A stretch of 64,000 nucleotides of DNA. It comes from Solilutibacter pythonis (GTDB taxonomy: Bacteria; Pseudomonadota; Gammaproteobacteria; Xanthomonadales; Xanthomonadaceae). Made by a program: the position numbers and the translations under genes. The stretch covers positions 1 through 64,000 of the forward strand of contig NZ_RFLY01000015.1 of assembly GCF_003697345.1 (NCBI RefSeq). The letters are read 5' to 3'. Within the stretch, counting starts at the first letter, position 1. Each line of letters begins with the position of its first letter. The notes below the pieces were generated by a model that did not search any database, was not told the DNA's origin, and saw only the letters and a list, made by a program, of their open reading frames with translations. This document shows positions 22,917-32,547 of the stretch, piece by piece.

Positions 22917-24236
22917 ATGAGTCGTCCCCGCTTCGTCCAGCGTTTCGGGCAGGAAACCCGGGCCATCGTCCGCCGCGTCACCGACCGCGCGCGGATGATG
23001 AGCTTCTCCCGCTTCGTCGGCGGGCGCTTCATCGACGACCGGCTGTTCGAGGCGGCCGGTTCGCTGGCCTACATCACGCTGTTCGCGCTGGTGCCGCTGG
23101 CCACGGTGATCTTCGGCACGCTGTCGGCCTTCAAGGTGTTCACCGAGGGCAAGTGGGCGAAGAAGCTGAGCGATTACATCTTCATGAACTTCGTGCCTTC
23201 CTCGGCGCGCGCGGTGGAGGAGTACCTGCTGCAATTCTCCGAGAACGCCAACGCGCTGACCGTGGTCGGGACGGTGGCGCTGGTGGTGTCGTTGCTGATC
23301 ACCCTGACCAGCGTGGAGGCGATCTTCAATCGCATCTGGCGAGTGCCGACCAGCCGCCCGCAGTTGAGCCGCTTCCTGGTCTATTGGACGGTGCTGACGC
23401 TGGGGGCGGTATTCGCGGTGGCGAGTCTGGCGCTTTCGGCGCAGTTCTTCGCGCTGGCGATCTTCGATTCGATGCCCGGGCAATGGCTGGAGCGCCTGCT
23501 GTTGCGCGCCACGCCGATCCTCATCGAGCTGGGGGCGTTCGCCACCATCTACCGGGTGGTGCCGCATCGCACGGTGAAGTGGCGCCACGCGCTGGCCGGC
23601 GCGGTCCTCGGCGTGGTCGGGTTCGAGCTGGTGAAATGGGGGCTGGGCGTCTTCCTGGGCAACTTCAACACTTACGAGCGCATCTACGGCTCGGTGGCGT
23701 TGCTGCCGGTGCTGCTGATGTGGATCTATCTCAGTTGGGTGGCGGTGCTGCTGGGCGCGTCGTTCGCTTCGAGCCTCTCCGCATTCCGCTACCAGCCGGC
23801 GAACCAGCGCCTGCCCGAGGGCTACGAAATCTACGGAATGCTGCGGATGCTGGGGCGCTTCCATCTGGCCCGGGGGCAGGGGCGGGGCCTGCATATCGAC
23901 GAAATCCGCCGCCTCGACCCGATCCTGACCGACAGCCTGGTGCAGGAAATGCTGAGCCAGTTGTCCGAGGCCGGCATCCTGGCGCGCGCCGAAGGGGGCG
24001 ACTGGCTGCTCGCGCGCGATCTGGGTGATGTGACGCTGGCCGAGCTTTACAGCGTGGGCAGGCTGCGCATACCGATCCACGAGGCGCACCTGCCATGCAA
24101 GGATGACGTGCTGGGGCGGGCGGTGCTGGAAGTGCTCGACGATGTGCGCCTGCCGCTGCGCGATTTACTGAAACGCCGCGTGTCCAGCGTCTACGAGACG
24201 CTGCCGCGCGCTACCGAGGAGACCGTATCACCGTGA
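22917..24236 (+). CDS. YihY family inner-membrane protein with C-terminal winged-helix-like extension, 439 aa
   Basis: The first ~290 residues are a YihY/virulence factor BrkB domain. Six helices are visible, with the motifs RLFEAAGSLAYITLFALVPL, YGSVALLPVLLMWIYLSWVAVLLGA and the conserved Gly/Phe loops. The remaining ~150 residues are soluble and begin RYQPANQRLPEGYEIYGML; they contain a likely DNA-binding-like or regulatory fold, as in other long YihY proteins of gammaproteobacteria. It was once called RNase BN, but that activity belongs to another protein. Function unknown. The gene overlaps the TlpA-like gene by 4 bp. Confidence 0.9.
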   Translation: MSRPRFVQRFGQETRAIVRRVTDRARMMSFSRFVGGRFIDDRLFEAAGSLAYITLFALVPLATVIFGTLSAFKVFTEGKWAKKLSDYIFMNFVPSSARAVEEYLLQFSENANALTVVGTVALVVSLLITLTSVEAIFNRIWRVPTSRPQLSRFLVYWTVLTLGAVFAVASLALSAQFFALAIFDSMPGQWLERLLLRATPILIELGAFATIYRVVPHRTVKWRHALAGAVLGVVGFELVKWGLGVFLGNFNTYERIYGSVALLPVLLMWIYLSWVAVLLGASFASSLSAFRYQPANQRLPEGYEIYGMLRMLGRFHLARGQGRGLHIDEIRRLDPILTDSLVQEMLSQLSEAGILARAEGGDWLLARDLGDVTLAELYSVGRLRIPIHEAHLPCKDDVLGRAVLEVLDDVRLPLRDLLKRRVSSVYETLPRATEETVSP

Positions 24237-24811
24237 ACCGGACCCACTCGTTTCTCCTGCCCCTGGCCGCCGCCGCCGCGCTGCTGCTGGCGGCCTGTCG
24301 CCCCGAGGCCGGGACGCCCGCTTCCGGCGGCGGGGCCGGGTCGCCGCCCGCCTCGTCCCCGGCCGCCGCGCCGCGCCCGGCGAAGGTTGGCGACCCGGTC
24401 GCGCTTTCGCTGCCGACGCTCGATGGCAAGACCTTCGACATCGACGCCCACCGTGGTCAGTGGGTGCTGGTCAATTACTGGGCGACCTGGTGCGGGCCAT
24501 GCCTGGAGGAAATGCCGGAACTCTCCGCGCTCGATGCCATGCGCGAACACATCCAGGTGATCGGGTTGGCCTACGAGGATATAGATGCCGACGAACTGCG
24601 CGGCTTCATGCGAAAACACCCGGTGGCGTACCCGGTCGCGCTCGTCGACCCCATCGCGCAACCGAGCGCCTTCGAGGCGCCGCGCGGCTTGCCGGTCAGC
24701 CATTTGGTCGATCCCGCCGGCAAGCTGGCGCAATCCTTCCTGGGCCCCGTCACCGCCCGGCGGATCGAGGAAGCCATCGCCAGCCATGGCGGCCCGGCGG
24801 TGGGCGGGTGA
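24233..24811 (+). CDS. TlpA-like thioredoxin-fold lipoprotein, 192 aa (GTG start)
   Basis: A lipoprotein signal (LLLAAC, Cys22) is followed by a low-complexity Ala/Pro/Gly linker to about residue 50 and then a TlpA/ResA fold. The active site is WCGPC (86-90) inside VLVNYWATWCGPCLEEMPEL, and a cis-Pro region LPVSHLVD follows. Such proteins reduce disulphides in the periplasm, for example for cytochrome c maturation. The GTG at 24233 overlaps the YihY stop. The acylphosphatase gene follows with another overlap, so the three form an operon. Confidence 0.9.
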   Translation: MNRTHSFLLPLAAAAALLLAACRPEAGTPASGGGAGSPPASSPAAAPRPAKVGDPVALSLPTLDGKTFDIDAHRGQWVLVNYWATWCGPCLEEMPELSALDAMREHIQVIGLAYEDIDADELRGFMRKHPVAYPVALVDPIAQPSAFEAPRGLPVSHLVDPAGKLAQSFLGPVTARRIEEAIASHGGPAVGG

Positions 24812-25077
24812 GGGCGGCGAAATTCCTGGTCGGCGGCAAGGTGCAGGGCGTCTGGTACCGCGCCGGCGCGCAGAGGGAGGCGGAAAAGCTCGGTCTGTGT
24901 GGTCACGCGTTGAATCTGCCCGATGGCCGGGTGGAAGTCCTGGCGATAGGCGATGTCGCCGCGCTCGACGCCCTGGAGCGCTGGTTGCGCCAAGGCCCGC
25001 CGCTGGCGAGGGTGGACGACGTGCGGCGCGAGGACATCGAGGTGGCCGGGATGCCGGGTGGTTTCCGCACAGGGTGA
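24808..25077 (+). CDS. acyP: Acylphosphatase, 89 aa (GTG start)
   Basis: The GTG at 24808 overlaps the previous stop (GTGA). The protein is the size of acylphosphatases and has the signature GKVQGVWYR with catalytic Arg18 and the second active-site residue Asn36 in GHALNLPDG. It hydrolyses carboxyl-phosphate bonds in small molecules or proteins in the cytoplasm. It ends the YihY-TlpA-acylphosphatase operon. Confidence 0.92.
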   Translation: MRAAKFLVGGKVQGVWYRAGAQREAEKLGLCGHALNLPDGRVEVLAIGDVAALDALERWLRQGPPLARVDDVRREDIEVAGMPGGFRTG

Positions 25078-25079
25078 GC

Positions 25080-25171
25080 GGCGGGTTCAGGCGCGCGCGA
25101 GGCGGGTGGCCTCGACATCGGACATCGACGGCTCGACACGTCGGTGGCGGGTTCAAGCGCGCGTGAGGTGG
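25080..25171. repeat. Two 26-bp near-identical direct repeats after the acylphosphatase gene
   Basis: GGCGGGTTCAGGCGCGCG followed by CGAGGCGG (25080-25105) recurs at 25146-25171 as GGCGGGTTCAAGCGCGCG followed by TGAGGTGG, 23 of 26 identical and 66 bp apart. The rest of the ~200-bp spacer to the convergent ppk2 stop holds no recognisable gene. Confidence 0.7.
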
Positions 25172-25274
25172 CGGCGCAGCCAGCGGGCGGACAGCGGCGG
25201 GACGATGGCGAAGGTCGGCGGCGGCATCACGATGCGATGAGTGAGAAGCGCCAGGCTGGCGTTTCCACCGCGAA

Positions 25275-26042
25275 TCAGGCTTTGTACGGTTCGAGCGGCG
25301 CGACCACCGTATAGCGTTCCTTCTTCGGTTTGCCGGCAAGGGGCGGGAACGCGATCGCCGGCTCGTCGATCCGGGTATCCGGCAGGCGTTCGAGCAGGTC
25401 GCGGATCAACGTCAGGCGGCCGACGCGCTGCTGGTTGAAATCGACCAGCGTCCACGGCGCGTGCGAGGTGTGGGTGGCCGTCAGCATCGTTTCGCGGGCG
25501 TCGGTGTATTCGTCGTAGAGCTCGCGCGCCTTGAGGTCGATCGGCGAGAGCTTCCAGCCCTTGAGCGGGTCGTCGCGGCGCTCGGCGAAGCGTTCCTCCT
25601 GCTTGGCCTGATCGCAGCACAGCCAGTACTTGAACAGCAGGATGCCGTCATCGACCAGGGTCTTTTCCAGCACCGGCGCTTGTTCGAGGAAAGCATCGAC
25701 CTGCGACGGCGTGGCGAAGCCCATCACCCGCTCCACCCCGGCGCGGTTGTACCAACTGCGGTCGAACAGCACGATTTCGCCGGCGGCCGGCAGGTGGGCG
25801 AGGTAGCGCTGGAAGTACCACTCGGTCTGTTCGCGTTCGTCGGGCTTGGGCAGGGCGACCACCCGGCACTGGCGCGGGTTCAGATATTCGCCGATCGCCT
25901 TGATGACCCCGCCCTTGCCGGCGGTGTCGCGGCCCTCGATCAGCACCAGCACGCGCTTGCCTTTCGCCCGCACCCAGCGCGCCATGTGCACCAATTCCAA
26001 TTGCATTGGCGCCAGCAGGGCCTCGTAGTCTTTCTTTTTCAT
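25275..26042 (-). CDS. ppk2: Polyphosphate kinase 2 family protein, second copy, 255 aa
   Basis: This is a compact PPK2: Walker A GRDTAGKGG (37-45), WYFQRYLAHLP, DRSWYNRAGVE (94-104) and WKLSPIDL, ending soon after the domain (TVVAPLEPYKA). I start at the ATG at 26040-26042 (MKKKDYEALL), which aligns with MRRKDYEAEK in the other PPK2; the open frame upstream lacks similarity. Compared with 159-1223 it has no N-terminal extension and differs in the loop and C-terminus, so the two probably have different nucleotide preference or roles. Transcribed alone on the minus strand. Confidence 0.93.
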   Translation of the reverse strand: MKKKDYEALLAPMQLELVHMARWVRAKGKRVLVLIEGRDTAGKGGVIKAIGEYLNPRQCRVVALPKPDEREQTEWYFQRYLAHLPAAGEIVLFDRSWYNRAGVERVMGFATPSQVDAFLEQAPVLEKTLVDDGILLFKYWLCCDQAKQEERFAERRDDPLKGWKLSPIDLKARELYDEYTDARETMLTATHTSHAPWTLVDFNQQRVGRLTLIRDLLERLPDTRIDEPAIAFPPLAGKPKKERYTVVAPLEPYKA

Positions 26043-26139
26043 CGAAGGGGCGTCCAGTCGGGTGAATCCGGTTGTGTCGCCGGTGGGGCGACGCGCGGGC
26101 GAGCAGTCGCGGCTGGATTGAAACCGTTTATCGGCGCGG

Positions 26140-26583
26140 TCACAACAGCACCGAGTACCACTGGGTGTCGTCCTCGCGCCAGCCGGCGTCGCGGTAGAGC
26201 GTGCGGGCGGCTTCGTTGCGGCGGCTGGTTTCCAGTTGCAAGCGGCTGGCGCCATCGTTGCGGGCATGTTCGATGGCCGCCTTCAGCAGTGCCCTGGCGA
26301 TGCCCAGCCGGCGTTGCTCCGGCGATACGTAGAGATCGTTCAGCACGAAGATGCGGGCGGTCTGCACCGAGGAATACATCGGATAGAGCTGGGTGAAGCC
26401 GACCACCTCGTCGCCGCGCTCGGCGATCAGCACGGCCGATTCGTTGGCGCCGATACGCGCGCGCAGCCAGTTGCGGGCGCGGCTGAGATCGCTTGGCTGG
26501 TCGTAGAACTGGCGGTAGGCATCGAACAGCGGTACCAGCGCATCGACGTCCTCAATCTCGGCCTGGCGGATACGGGTCTTCAT
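26140..26583 (-). CDS. GNAT family N-acetyltransferase, 147 aa
   Basis: The GNAT fold is visible: RQAEIEDVDALVPLFDAYRQFY at the start, strand AVLIAERGDEVVGFTQLYPMYS, and the acetyl-CoA site region FVLNDLYVSPEQRRLGIARALLKAAIEHAR (with Q/RxxGxA). LYRDAGWREDDTQWYSVLL closes the protein, the usual end of small GNATs. The substrate is unknown. It lies 48 bp downstream of prfA on the same strand. Confidence 0.9.
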   Translation of the reverse strand: MKTRIRQAEIEDVDALVPLFDAYRQFYDQPSDLSRARNWLRARIGANESAVLIAERGDEVVGFTQLYPMYSSVQTARIFVLNDLYVSPEQRRLGIARALLKAAIEHARNDGASRLQLETSRRNEAARTLYRDAGWREDDTQWYSVLL

Positions 26584-26631
26584 GCGGCGCTTCTCGGCGG
26601 ACGGTGGGCGCCAAGGTTAGCGCGGCGGGCG

Positions 26632-27717
26632 TCAGGGCGCCGTGGTCAGCGCTGCCAGCGCGTCGGCCTCGGCCTCGCGCGCAAGGCGCTCGATCAATGC
26701 GTCGAGATGGCCTTCGATCACGTTCGGCAGGTCGTACAGCGTCAGCCCTTCCACCCGGTGGTCGGTGATCCGCCCCTGCGGGAAGTTGTAGGTGCGGATG
26801 CGTTGGCTGCGGTCGCCGCTGCCCACCTGCAATTTGCGCTCGGCCGCCTGCGCGGCCTCGCGGCGTTCGATCTCGGCCTCGGCCAGCATCGCCTTCAGCC
26901 GTTTCATCGCCTTGTCGCGGTTGGCGTGCTGGCTGCGTTCGGTCTGCGATTCCACCACCGCGCCGCTCGGCACGTGGGTGATGCGGATCGCCGATTCGGT
27001 CTTGTTGACGTGCTGGCCGCCGGCGCCGCTGGAGCGGTAGGTGTCGATGCGCAGGTCGGCGGGATTGATTTCGATCTCGATGTCGCCGGCCTCCTCGGCG
27101 ATGATCGCCACCGTGGCCGCCGAGGTGTGGATGCGGCCTTGCGATTCGGTTTCCGGCACGCGCTGCACGCGGTGGGTGCCGGATTCGAACTTCAGCCTGG
27201 AGTACGCGCCTTCACCCTCGACGCGGGCGACGATCTCCTTGAAGCCGCCATGCTCGCCGGGGTTGGCCGATTCCACTTCGACCTTCCAGCCCTGCCGTTC
27301 GGCATAGCGCGAATACATGCGGAACAGGTCGCCGGCGAAGATCGCCGCCTCGTCGCCGCCGGTGCCGGCGCGTACTTCCAGATACAGGCTGCCGTCGTCG
27401 CGGGCGTCGCGCGGGACCAGGTGGGCCATCAGTTCGATTTCAAGCTGGGCGATGCGGCTTTCGGCCGCCTGGATTTCCTCCGCCGCCATCTCGGCGAATT
27501 CGGGGTCGGCGCGCATTTCCAGCGCGGCGGCCAGGTCGGCGCGCGCCTGGGCTTCCCCGGCCAGCGCTCTGGCGACCGGGGTCAGTCGGGCGAATTCGCG
27601 CGAGTGCCTTCGGAACAGGCGCTGGTCGCCGATCACCGCCGGGTCGGCGAGCAGGCGTTCCAGTTCGTCGCGGCGTTCCGCCAGCGCTTCAAGCTTGCGG
27701 CGGAGCGTCGCTTGCAT
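26632..27717 (-). CDS. prfA: Peptide chain release factor 1, 361 aa
   Basis: RF1 recognises UAA and UAG and triggers peptide release. The GGQ motif is at 233-235 ([12 protein letters not shown]). The codon-reading tripeptide is PET (188-190) in [19 protein letters not shown], a PxT variant also found in other bacteria. I start at the ATG at 27715-27717 ([12 protein letters not shown]), inside the last codons of hemA, giving a 29-bp overlap. hemA-prfA order is conserved in gammaproteobacteria; prmC is not next here. Confidence 0.97.
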   Translation of the reverse strand: MQATLRRKLEALAERRDELERLLADPAVIGDQRLFRRHSREFARLTPVARALAGEAQARADLAAALEMRADPEFAEMAAEEIQAAESRIAQLEIELMAHLVPRDARDDGSLYLEVRAGTGGDEAAIFAGDLFRMYSRYAERQGWKVEVESANPGEHGGFKEIVARVEGEGAYSRLKFESGTHRVQRVPETESQGRIHTSAATVAIIAEEAGDIEIEINPADLRIDTYRSSGAGGQHVNKTESAIRITHVPSGAVVESQTERSQHANRDKAMKRLKAMLAEAEIERREAAQAAERKLQVGSGDRSQRIRTYNFPQGRITDHRVEGLTLYDLPNVIEGHLDALIERLAREAEADALAALTTAP

Positions 27718-28987
27718 CGGTCTCGGCTTCGGACAGGGGGGGGAACAGGCGGTCGACGGCGCGTGCGAGCTCGGCATCGCCGGTGGCGGCGGCGTCGCGC
27801 AGGGCGATAGTCGGCGCGTGCAGCAGGCGGTTGGTCAGGGTGTGGGCAAGCAGGTCGAGCGCGGCTTGCGGATCGCCGCCGCCGGCCAGGAGCCGCTGTG
27901 CCTTGCGCATGGCTTCGTCGCGGGCCAGTTGGCCGTGCGCGCGCAGGCGGCGCACCGGGGCGTCGTTGCGCGCCACCGCGACCCGTTCCATGAAGCGCTC
28001 GGCATGCAGGGTGGCGATGGCCTCGGCTTCTTCGGCGGCGGCGCGGCGGCTCTGGCGGTTTTCCTCCACCGCGCGTTCCAGGTCGTCCACGGTGTAGAGG
28101 AAGACGTCGGCCAGCTCGCCGATGGCGGCCTCGATATCGCGCGGCACGGCCAGATCGAGCAGCAGCATCGGGCGGTGCCGGCGCGCCCGCAGCGCGGCGG
28201 CGACCTGCGCGCGGTGCAGGATCGGCTCGCGCGCGGCGGTGGCCGAGAAGACGATGTCGGCCTCGGCCAGGTGGCGGTCGAGTTCGGTCAGCGGCAGGGC
28301 GAAGCCGCCGTGGCGGCCGGCGATGTCCTGCGCGTGCGCCAGTGTGCGGTTGGCGATGAGAAGCCGCTTCACCCGGCCATCGGAGAGGTGTTTGGCGGTC
28401 AGCTCGATGGTCTCGCCGGCGCCGATCAGGAGGACGGTGGAATCCTCCAACCGGGCGAAGGTGTCCTGTGCCAGGCGCACCGCGGTGGAGGCCACCGAGA
28501 CCGGGTGCTGGCCGATGCGGGTATGGGTGCGGGCGTGCTTGGCGGTGCCGAATGCCTGCTGGAACATCCGGTCGAGGCGGCTGCCGAGGGTGCCGGCGCC
28601 ACGCGCCGTCGCCCAGGCTTCCTTCACCTGGCCGAGAATCTGTGGCTCGCCCAGCACCAGCGAATCCAGCCCGGCGGCGACCCGGAACAGGTGGCGCACC
28701 GCCTCCACGTCCTGATGCCGGTAGAGATAGGCTTCCAGCGCCAGCCGTTCGCCGGGGCGGGTGGCCAGCCAGTCCCGCAGCATCGCGCCATCGCCCTCGG
28801 CCACGGCGTACAACTCGGTGCGGTTGCAGGTGGAGAGGATCGCCGCCTCGTGCACGCCGGGCACCGCGCGCAGGGCGGCCAGCGCCGCCGGCAGCGCGCC
28901 CGCATCGAAGGCCAGACGCTCGCGCATCGAGACCGGCGCGGTCTGGTGGTTGACGCCCAGGGCGTGGAAGGTCGGGCCGTTCGGCAT
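27689..28987 (-). CDS. hemA: Glutamyl-tRNA reductase, 432 aa
   Basis: HemA reduces glutamyl-tRNA to glutamate-1-semialdehyde, the first step of C5 tetrapyrrole synthesis. The catalytic Cys54 lies in STCNRTELY. The N-terminal [36 protein letters not shown] and the Rossmann [19 protein letters not shown] are clear, as is the C-terminal dimerisation helix. The length is normal. It is divergent from the TPR gene across a ~60-bp AT-richer region. Confidence 0.97.
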   Translation of the reverse strand: MPNGPTFHALGVNHQTAPVSMRERLAFDAGALPAALAALRAVPGVHEAAILSTCNRTELYAVAEGDGAMLRDWLATRPGERLALEAYLYRHQDVEAVRHLFRVAAGLDSLVLGEPQILGQVKEAWATARGAGTLGSRLDRMFQQAFGTAKHARTHTRIGQHPVSVASTAVRLAQDTFARLEDSTVLLIGAGETIELTAKHLSDGRVKRLLIANRTLAHAQDIAGRHGGFALPLTELDRHLAEADIVFSATAAREPILHRAQVAAALRARRHRPMLLLDLAVPRDIEAAIGELADVFLYTVDDLERAVEENRQSRRAAAEEAEAIATLHAERFMERVAVARNDAPVRRLRAHGQLARDEAMRKAQRLLAGGGDPQAALDLLAHTLTNRLLHAPTIALRDAAATGDAELARAVDRLFPPLSEAETDASDAPPQA

Positions 28988-29046
28988 GTTCAGCGGCTTG
29001 CGATTAAGCTGGCGGCGTTTTGCATAAGACCGCGCATTTTACGCCC

Positions 29047-30729
29047 ATGCCCATCGCCCATTCCCGCCGACCCGTTCTGCTCCTGCTGATGGCCCTGGTC
29101 GCCGCCGGCCCGGCCTGGTCGCGTCCGCCGCGCGCGCCGGCCGGCAATATCGCGCTGGAGCCGGTGCTGGCCGGCGAGTTCGCGTTGCAGGCGGGCAAGC
29201 TCGACCAGGCCGCGCGCGCCTACCTCGACGCGGCGAAGAAGAGCGGCGACGTCGCCCTGGCCGAACGCGCGACGCGCATTGCCCTGCTGGCCGGACAGGA
29301 TCGCGTCGCCGCCGAAGCGCTGGCGCTGTGGAAACGGGGCGGCGAGCCTTCGCTCGTGCTCACCGCGGCCGAAGCCACCATCGCCCTGCGCGAAGGCCGT
29401 ATCGCGCCGGCGCTGTCCGGCGCCGAGAAACTGGTGCGCGATGCCGACCCGCGCGGCTGGCGCTATGCGTTGATCGCGCTGTCCTCCGGTGGCAAGGACA
29501 ACCGTCCCGCCGCCGAGGTGCTGCGCCGCCTGCGCAAGCGCGGCGCGCTGTCGGGGGGCGAGCTGTCGACGATGCTGGCCTGGGCCGGGCTTGCCCAGCG
29601 CTTGCAGGAGAAAACGCTGCTCGACGACCTGGTGGCCGATATCGTCGGCGCCTACCCGGACGAGCCGCGCGTGCGACTGCTGCAAGCATCGCTGGCGCGC
29701 GAGGCGGGCGACCTAGAGGATGCGCGCGCCCGTCTCGACCAGGTGCGCGCGCGCCTGCACAAGGCGCCGGCGATGAGCATGCCGCTGGCCGGCGAATACG
29801 AAGCGCTGGGCGATCCCGCCACCGCCGCCGCGGTACTGGCCGAAGGCCCGCAGGATTTGCGGGTGCAAGCCTTGCGCGCGGCCATGCTGTCCAAGGCCGG
29901 GGACGACCCCGGCCTGGAAAAACTCTACGCCGAGCTGGAAAAACAGGCCGCCTCGCCCGACCCGCGCCAGCGCCTGCTGTTGGGGCAGGTGGCCGAAACC
30001 CTGAAGCGCTATCCGGTCGCGCTGGCCTGGTACGACGGCCTGAAGGATGGTCCGGTCGCCGCGATCGCCCGCCTGCGCAGCGCCACCACGCTGCATGCGA
30101 TGGCGCGCAAGGCCGATGCCTACGCCGCCCTGCGCGTCTTGCAGAACGACGACCAGGCCGAGGGCGACGTCCGCCGCGACGCCTACCTCGCCGAAGCCGA
30201 ATTGCGGCAGAAGGACAATGACCGCGAAGGCGAGTTCGATGCCTACGCGCGCGGCCTCGCCGCCATCCCCGACAACCTCGCCATCCTCTATTCGCGCGCG
30301 CTGGCCTGGGAGCGCTTCGACGACCTGGCCCGCGCCGAGGCCGACCTGCGCAAGCTCCTGGTGATCGAGCCCGACAACGTCGCCGCGCTCAATGCGCTCG
30401 GCTACACGCTGGCCGACCGCACCACCCGTTACCGCGAGGCGTTGGAACTGATCGACCGCGCCCGGGTGGCCGAGCCGGGCAACGCCGCGATCATCGACAG
30501 CCACGGCTGGGTGCTGTACCGGCTCGGCCGCCGCGAGGAAGCGCTGGTCGAGCTGAAACGCTCGTTCGCGCTGAACAAGGATGCCGAAGTCGCCGCGCAC
30601 ATCGGCGAAGTGCTGTGGGTGCTCGGGCGCCGGGACGAGGCGCGCAGCTACTTCGACGAAGCGCGCCGGATCGACCCGGACAACCGTTCGCTGAAGCGCG
30701 CACTGGAAAAGACCGGAGCGGACGAATGA
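29047..30729 (+). CDS. Exported TPR-repeat protein upstream of lolB, 560 aa
   Basis: A signal peptide (PVLLLLMALVAAGPAWS) precedes a long solenoid of tetratricopeptide repeats. The clearest repeats are at the C-terminus: YSRALAWERFDDLARAEADLRKLLVIEPDN, ALNALGYTLADRT, and WVLYRLGRREEALVELKRSF. I start at the ATG at 29047 rather than one nine codons earlier, because the leader then begins with a basic n-region (MPIAHSRRP). This protein-lolB-ispE-tRNA-prs-rplY-pth-ychF order is widely kept in Xanthomonads. It probably scaffolds periplasmic proteins; the specific partner is unknown. Its stop overlaps the lolB start. Confidence 0.9.
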   Translation: MPIAHSRRPVLLLLMALVAAGPAWSRPPRAPAGNIALEPVLAGEFALQAGKLDQAARAYLDAAKKSGDVALAERATRIALLAGQDRVAAEALALWKRGGEPSLVLTAAEATIALREGRIAPALSGAEKLVRDADPRGWRYALIALSSGGKDNRPAAEVLRRLRKRGALSGGELSTMLAWAGLAQRLQEKTLLDDLVADIVGAYPDEPRVRLLQASLAREAGDLEDARARLDQVRARLHKAPAMSMPLAGEYEALGDPATAAAVLAEGPQDLRVQALRAAMLSKAGDDPGLEKLYAELEKQAASPDPRQRLLLGQVAETLKRYPVALAWYDGLKDGPVAAIARLRSATTLHAMARKADAYAALRVLQNDDQAEGDVRRDAYLAEAELRQKDNDREGEFDAYARGLAAIPDNLAILYSRALAWERFDDLARAEADLRKLLVIEPDNVAALNALGYTLADRTTRYREALELIDRARVAEPGNAAIIDSHGWVLYRLGRREEALVELKRSFALNKDAEVAAHIGEVLWVLGRRDEARSYFDEARRIDPDNRSLKRALEKTGADE

Positions 30730-31499
30730 GGATCGAAATGCAGAATGGCCGTGGCCTTGGGGCGTCGTCCCAAGCGGCCAAGACCGTGGCCACGGCGATA
30801 CTCCCCGCGACCGGGCGCAGCCAGTGGGTTTGGCGTTGCGGTGCGTTCGCCATCGTCCTCGTCCTGCTGGCTGGCTGCGCCGGTCGGAATGTGAAGCCGG
30901 CGACGGGCGGGGTGATCGTTTGCGATGAAAACGCATCCACGATCCCCGACAATTGCCCGAACTACGTGGTCGATTGGTTCGTTTCGATGGCTGACCGCCC
31001 GGCGACGGCCGGCGATGGGCGCGCCTGGTCGATGAGCGGCCGTGTCGCCGTCGCCAGCGGCCGGCAGAGCGGCAACGCCCGCATCGAATGGCGGCAGCGC
31101 GAGAACGCCGATTACAGCGTGACGCTGAGCGCGCCCGTCACCCGGCAAAGCTGGCGGCTGGACGTGAACCCGCAAGGCGCCGCCATCTCCGGCCTGCCCC
31201 AGGGGCCGAAGAACGGCCCCGACGCCGCTGCCTTGCTGCGCGAGGCCACTGGCTGGGATATCCCGATCGTTTACATGGGCGCATGGCTCCGCGGCGAGTC
31301 CGCGTCCGGCGCCGACCGGCCACGGCGTTACGTATTCAGCGAACCGGGCGGCTACTTGCTCGGGTTCGACCAGCACGGCTGGCGCATCGAATTCGTCCGT
31401 GCCGGCAACCAAGAACTGCCCACCCGCATCACCGCCACCCGTGGCGAGAGCCGGGTGCGGCTGGTCATCGACCAATGGAGCGATGGCGCCGGTGAATGA
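30726..31499 (+). CDS. lolB: Outer-membrane lipoprotein insertion factor LolB, 257 aa
   Basis: LolB accepts lipoproteins from LolA and inserts them into the outer membrane. A long n-region precedes the lipobox LLAGC in [11 protein letters not shown] (Cys near residue 53). The mature domain has [24 protein letters not shown] and [21 protein letters not shown], characteristic of LolB. The ATG at 30726 overlaps the upstream stop; a second in-frame ATG at 30738 would shorten the unusually long leader. ispE starts inside the end of this gene. Confidence 0.9.
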   Translation: MRIEMQNGRGLGASSQAAKTVATAILPATGRSQWVWRCGAFAIVLVLLAGCAGRNVKPATGGVIVCDENASTIPDNCPNYVVDWFVSMADRPATAGDGRAWSMSGRVAVASGRQSGNARIEWRQRENADYSVTLSAPVTRQSWRLDVNPQGAAISGLPQGPKNGPDAAALLREATGWDIPIVYMGAWLRGESASGADRPRRYVFSEPGGYLLGFDQHGWRIEFVRAGNQELPTRITATRGESRVRLVIDQWSDGAGE

Positions 31500-32376
31500 A
31501 GCGGCTTTCCCGGCCAGTCTGGGCTGGTCGTCCTGGCCGGCCCCGGCCAAGCTCAACCTGATGCTGGAAATCACCGGCCGCCGCGCCGATGGCTACCACA
31601 CGTTGCAAACCGTGTTCCGGCTGCTCGACTGGGGCGAATACGTGCATCTGCGCCCGCGCGATGACGGCGCGATCCATCGCATCGGCGCTTCGGCGGCGGG
31701 TGTTGCCGAAGCCGGGGACCTCGCCGTCCGTGCCGCCAGATTGCTGCAATCGGCAGCCAACATCCGCCAAGGTGCGGATATCGCTATCGAAAAACGCATC
31801 CCGGCGGGGGGCGGCTTCGGTGGCGGGTCGTCCGACGCGGCGACCGTGCTGGTCGCGCTCAACCATCTGTGGCGGCTGGATTGGCCGCTTGGGCGGCTGG
31901 CCGAACTGGGCCTCGCGCTGGGGGCCGACGTGCCGGTCTTCGTCCATGGCCGCAATGCCTGGGCCGAGGGCGTGGGCGAGCGCATCAGCCCGGTGCGGCT
32001 TCCGCCGGCCTGGTACGTGCTGGCCTTTCCCGGCGTCCACATACCGACCGCGACCCTGTTCCAAGCCGATGATTTGACGCGGGATTCTTCTGCCACGACA
32101 ATAGCCGACTTCCTTTCCGGGAAACGGCTCGGCAATGCGTTCGAGCCGGTGCTGCGTGGGCGCGAGCCGGCGGTCGATGCCGCACTCGTCGCGCTTTCGG
32201 GCATCGGCCACGCACGGCTGACCGGCAGCGGCAGCGGCTGCTTCGTCGAATTCGCCACCCGCGAGGACGCCGAGGCCGGGCTGGCGCGGTTGCCCGCGCA
32301 ACTGGACGCGCGGGTCGCGGAAGGCGCGGCGCGCTCGCCGTTGCTCGACGCACTGGAAAGGGCGAAAACAAGATAG
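31483..32376 (+). CDS. ispE: 4-diphosphocytidyl-2-C-methyl-D-erythritol kinase, 297 aa
   Basis: IspE phosphorylates CDP-methylerythritol in the MEP isoprenoid pathway. It is a GHMP kinase with the N-terminal [22 protein letters not shown], the ATP loop [17 protein letters not shown] and motif 3 [14 protein letters not shown] use the ATG at 31483, 17 bp inside lolB; a GTG at 31492 is the alternative. Its TAG stop (32374-32376) overlaps the first two bases of the tRNA-Gln gene. Confidence 0.95.
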   Translation: MAPVNEAAFPASLGWSSWPAPAKLNLMLEITGRRADGYHTLQTVFRLLDWGEYVHLRPRDDGAIHRIGASAAGVAEAGDLAVRAARLLQSAANIRQGADIAIEKRIPAGGGFGGGSSDAATVLVALNHLWRLDWPLGRLAELGLALGADVPVFVHGRNAWAEGVGERISPVRLPPAWYVLAFPGVHIPTATLFQADDLTRDSSATTIADFLSGKRLGNAFEPVLRGREPAVDAALVALSGIGHARLTGSGSGCFVEFATREDAEAGLARLPAQLDARVAEGAARSPLLDALERAKTR

Positions 32377-32450
32377 GGGCGTCGCCAAGTGGTTAAGGCA
32401 CCAGGTTTTGATCCTGGCATGCGTAGGTTCGAATCCTTCCGCCCCTGCCA
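32375..32450 (+). tRNA. tRNA-Gln (TTG anticodon)
   Basis: The 76-nt cloverleaf has acceptor stem AGGGGCG/CGCCCCT, anticodon stem CCAGG/CCTGG with TTG at 32408-32410, T-arm GTAGGTTCGAATCCTTC and an encoded CCA. Its first two bases are the last two of the ispE stop codon, so the tRNA must be cut from an ispE-prs transcript or have a promoter inside ispE. Confidence 0.95.
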
Positions 32451-32547
32451 TCCATTCCGAAGGAAGCATGTGCCCGCGGGCGGGAGAAATCATCCCGGTG
32501 CGGCGTGCGTTCCCGCCATCCGCTCCCACACCTGTCGCTGACCGCCA

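Noticed and set aside
24460-25077. A longer start for the acylphosphatase gene inside the TlpA-like gene
   Set aside because: The upstream frame is the shadow of the TlpA-like gene; acylphosphatase similarity begins at the GTG at 24808.
26236-27810. 524-codon plus-strand frame over GNAT and prfA
   Set aside because: Antisense to two recognised genes; product is low-complexity.
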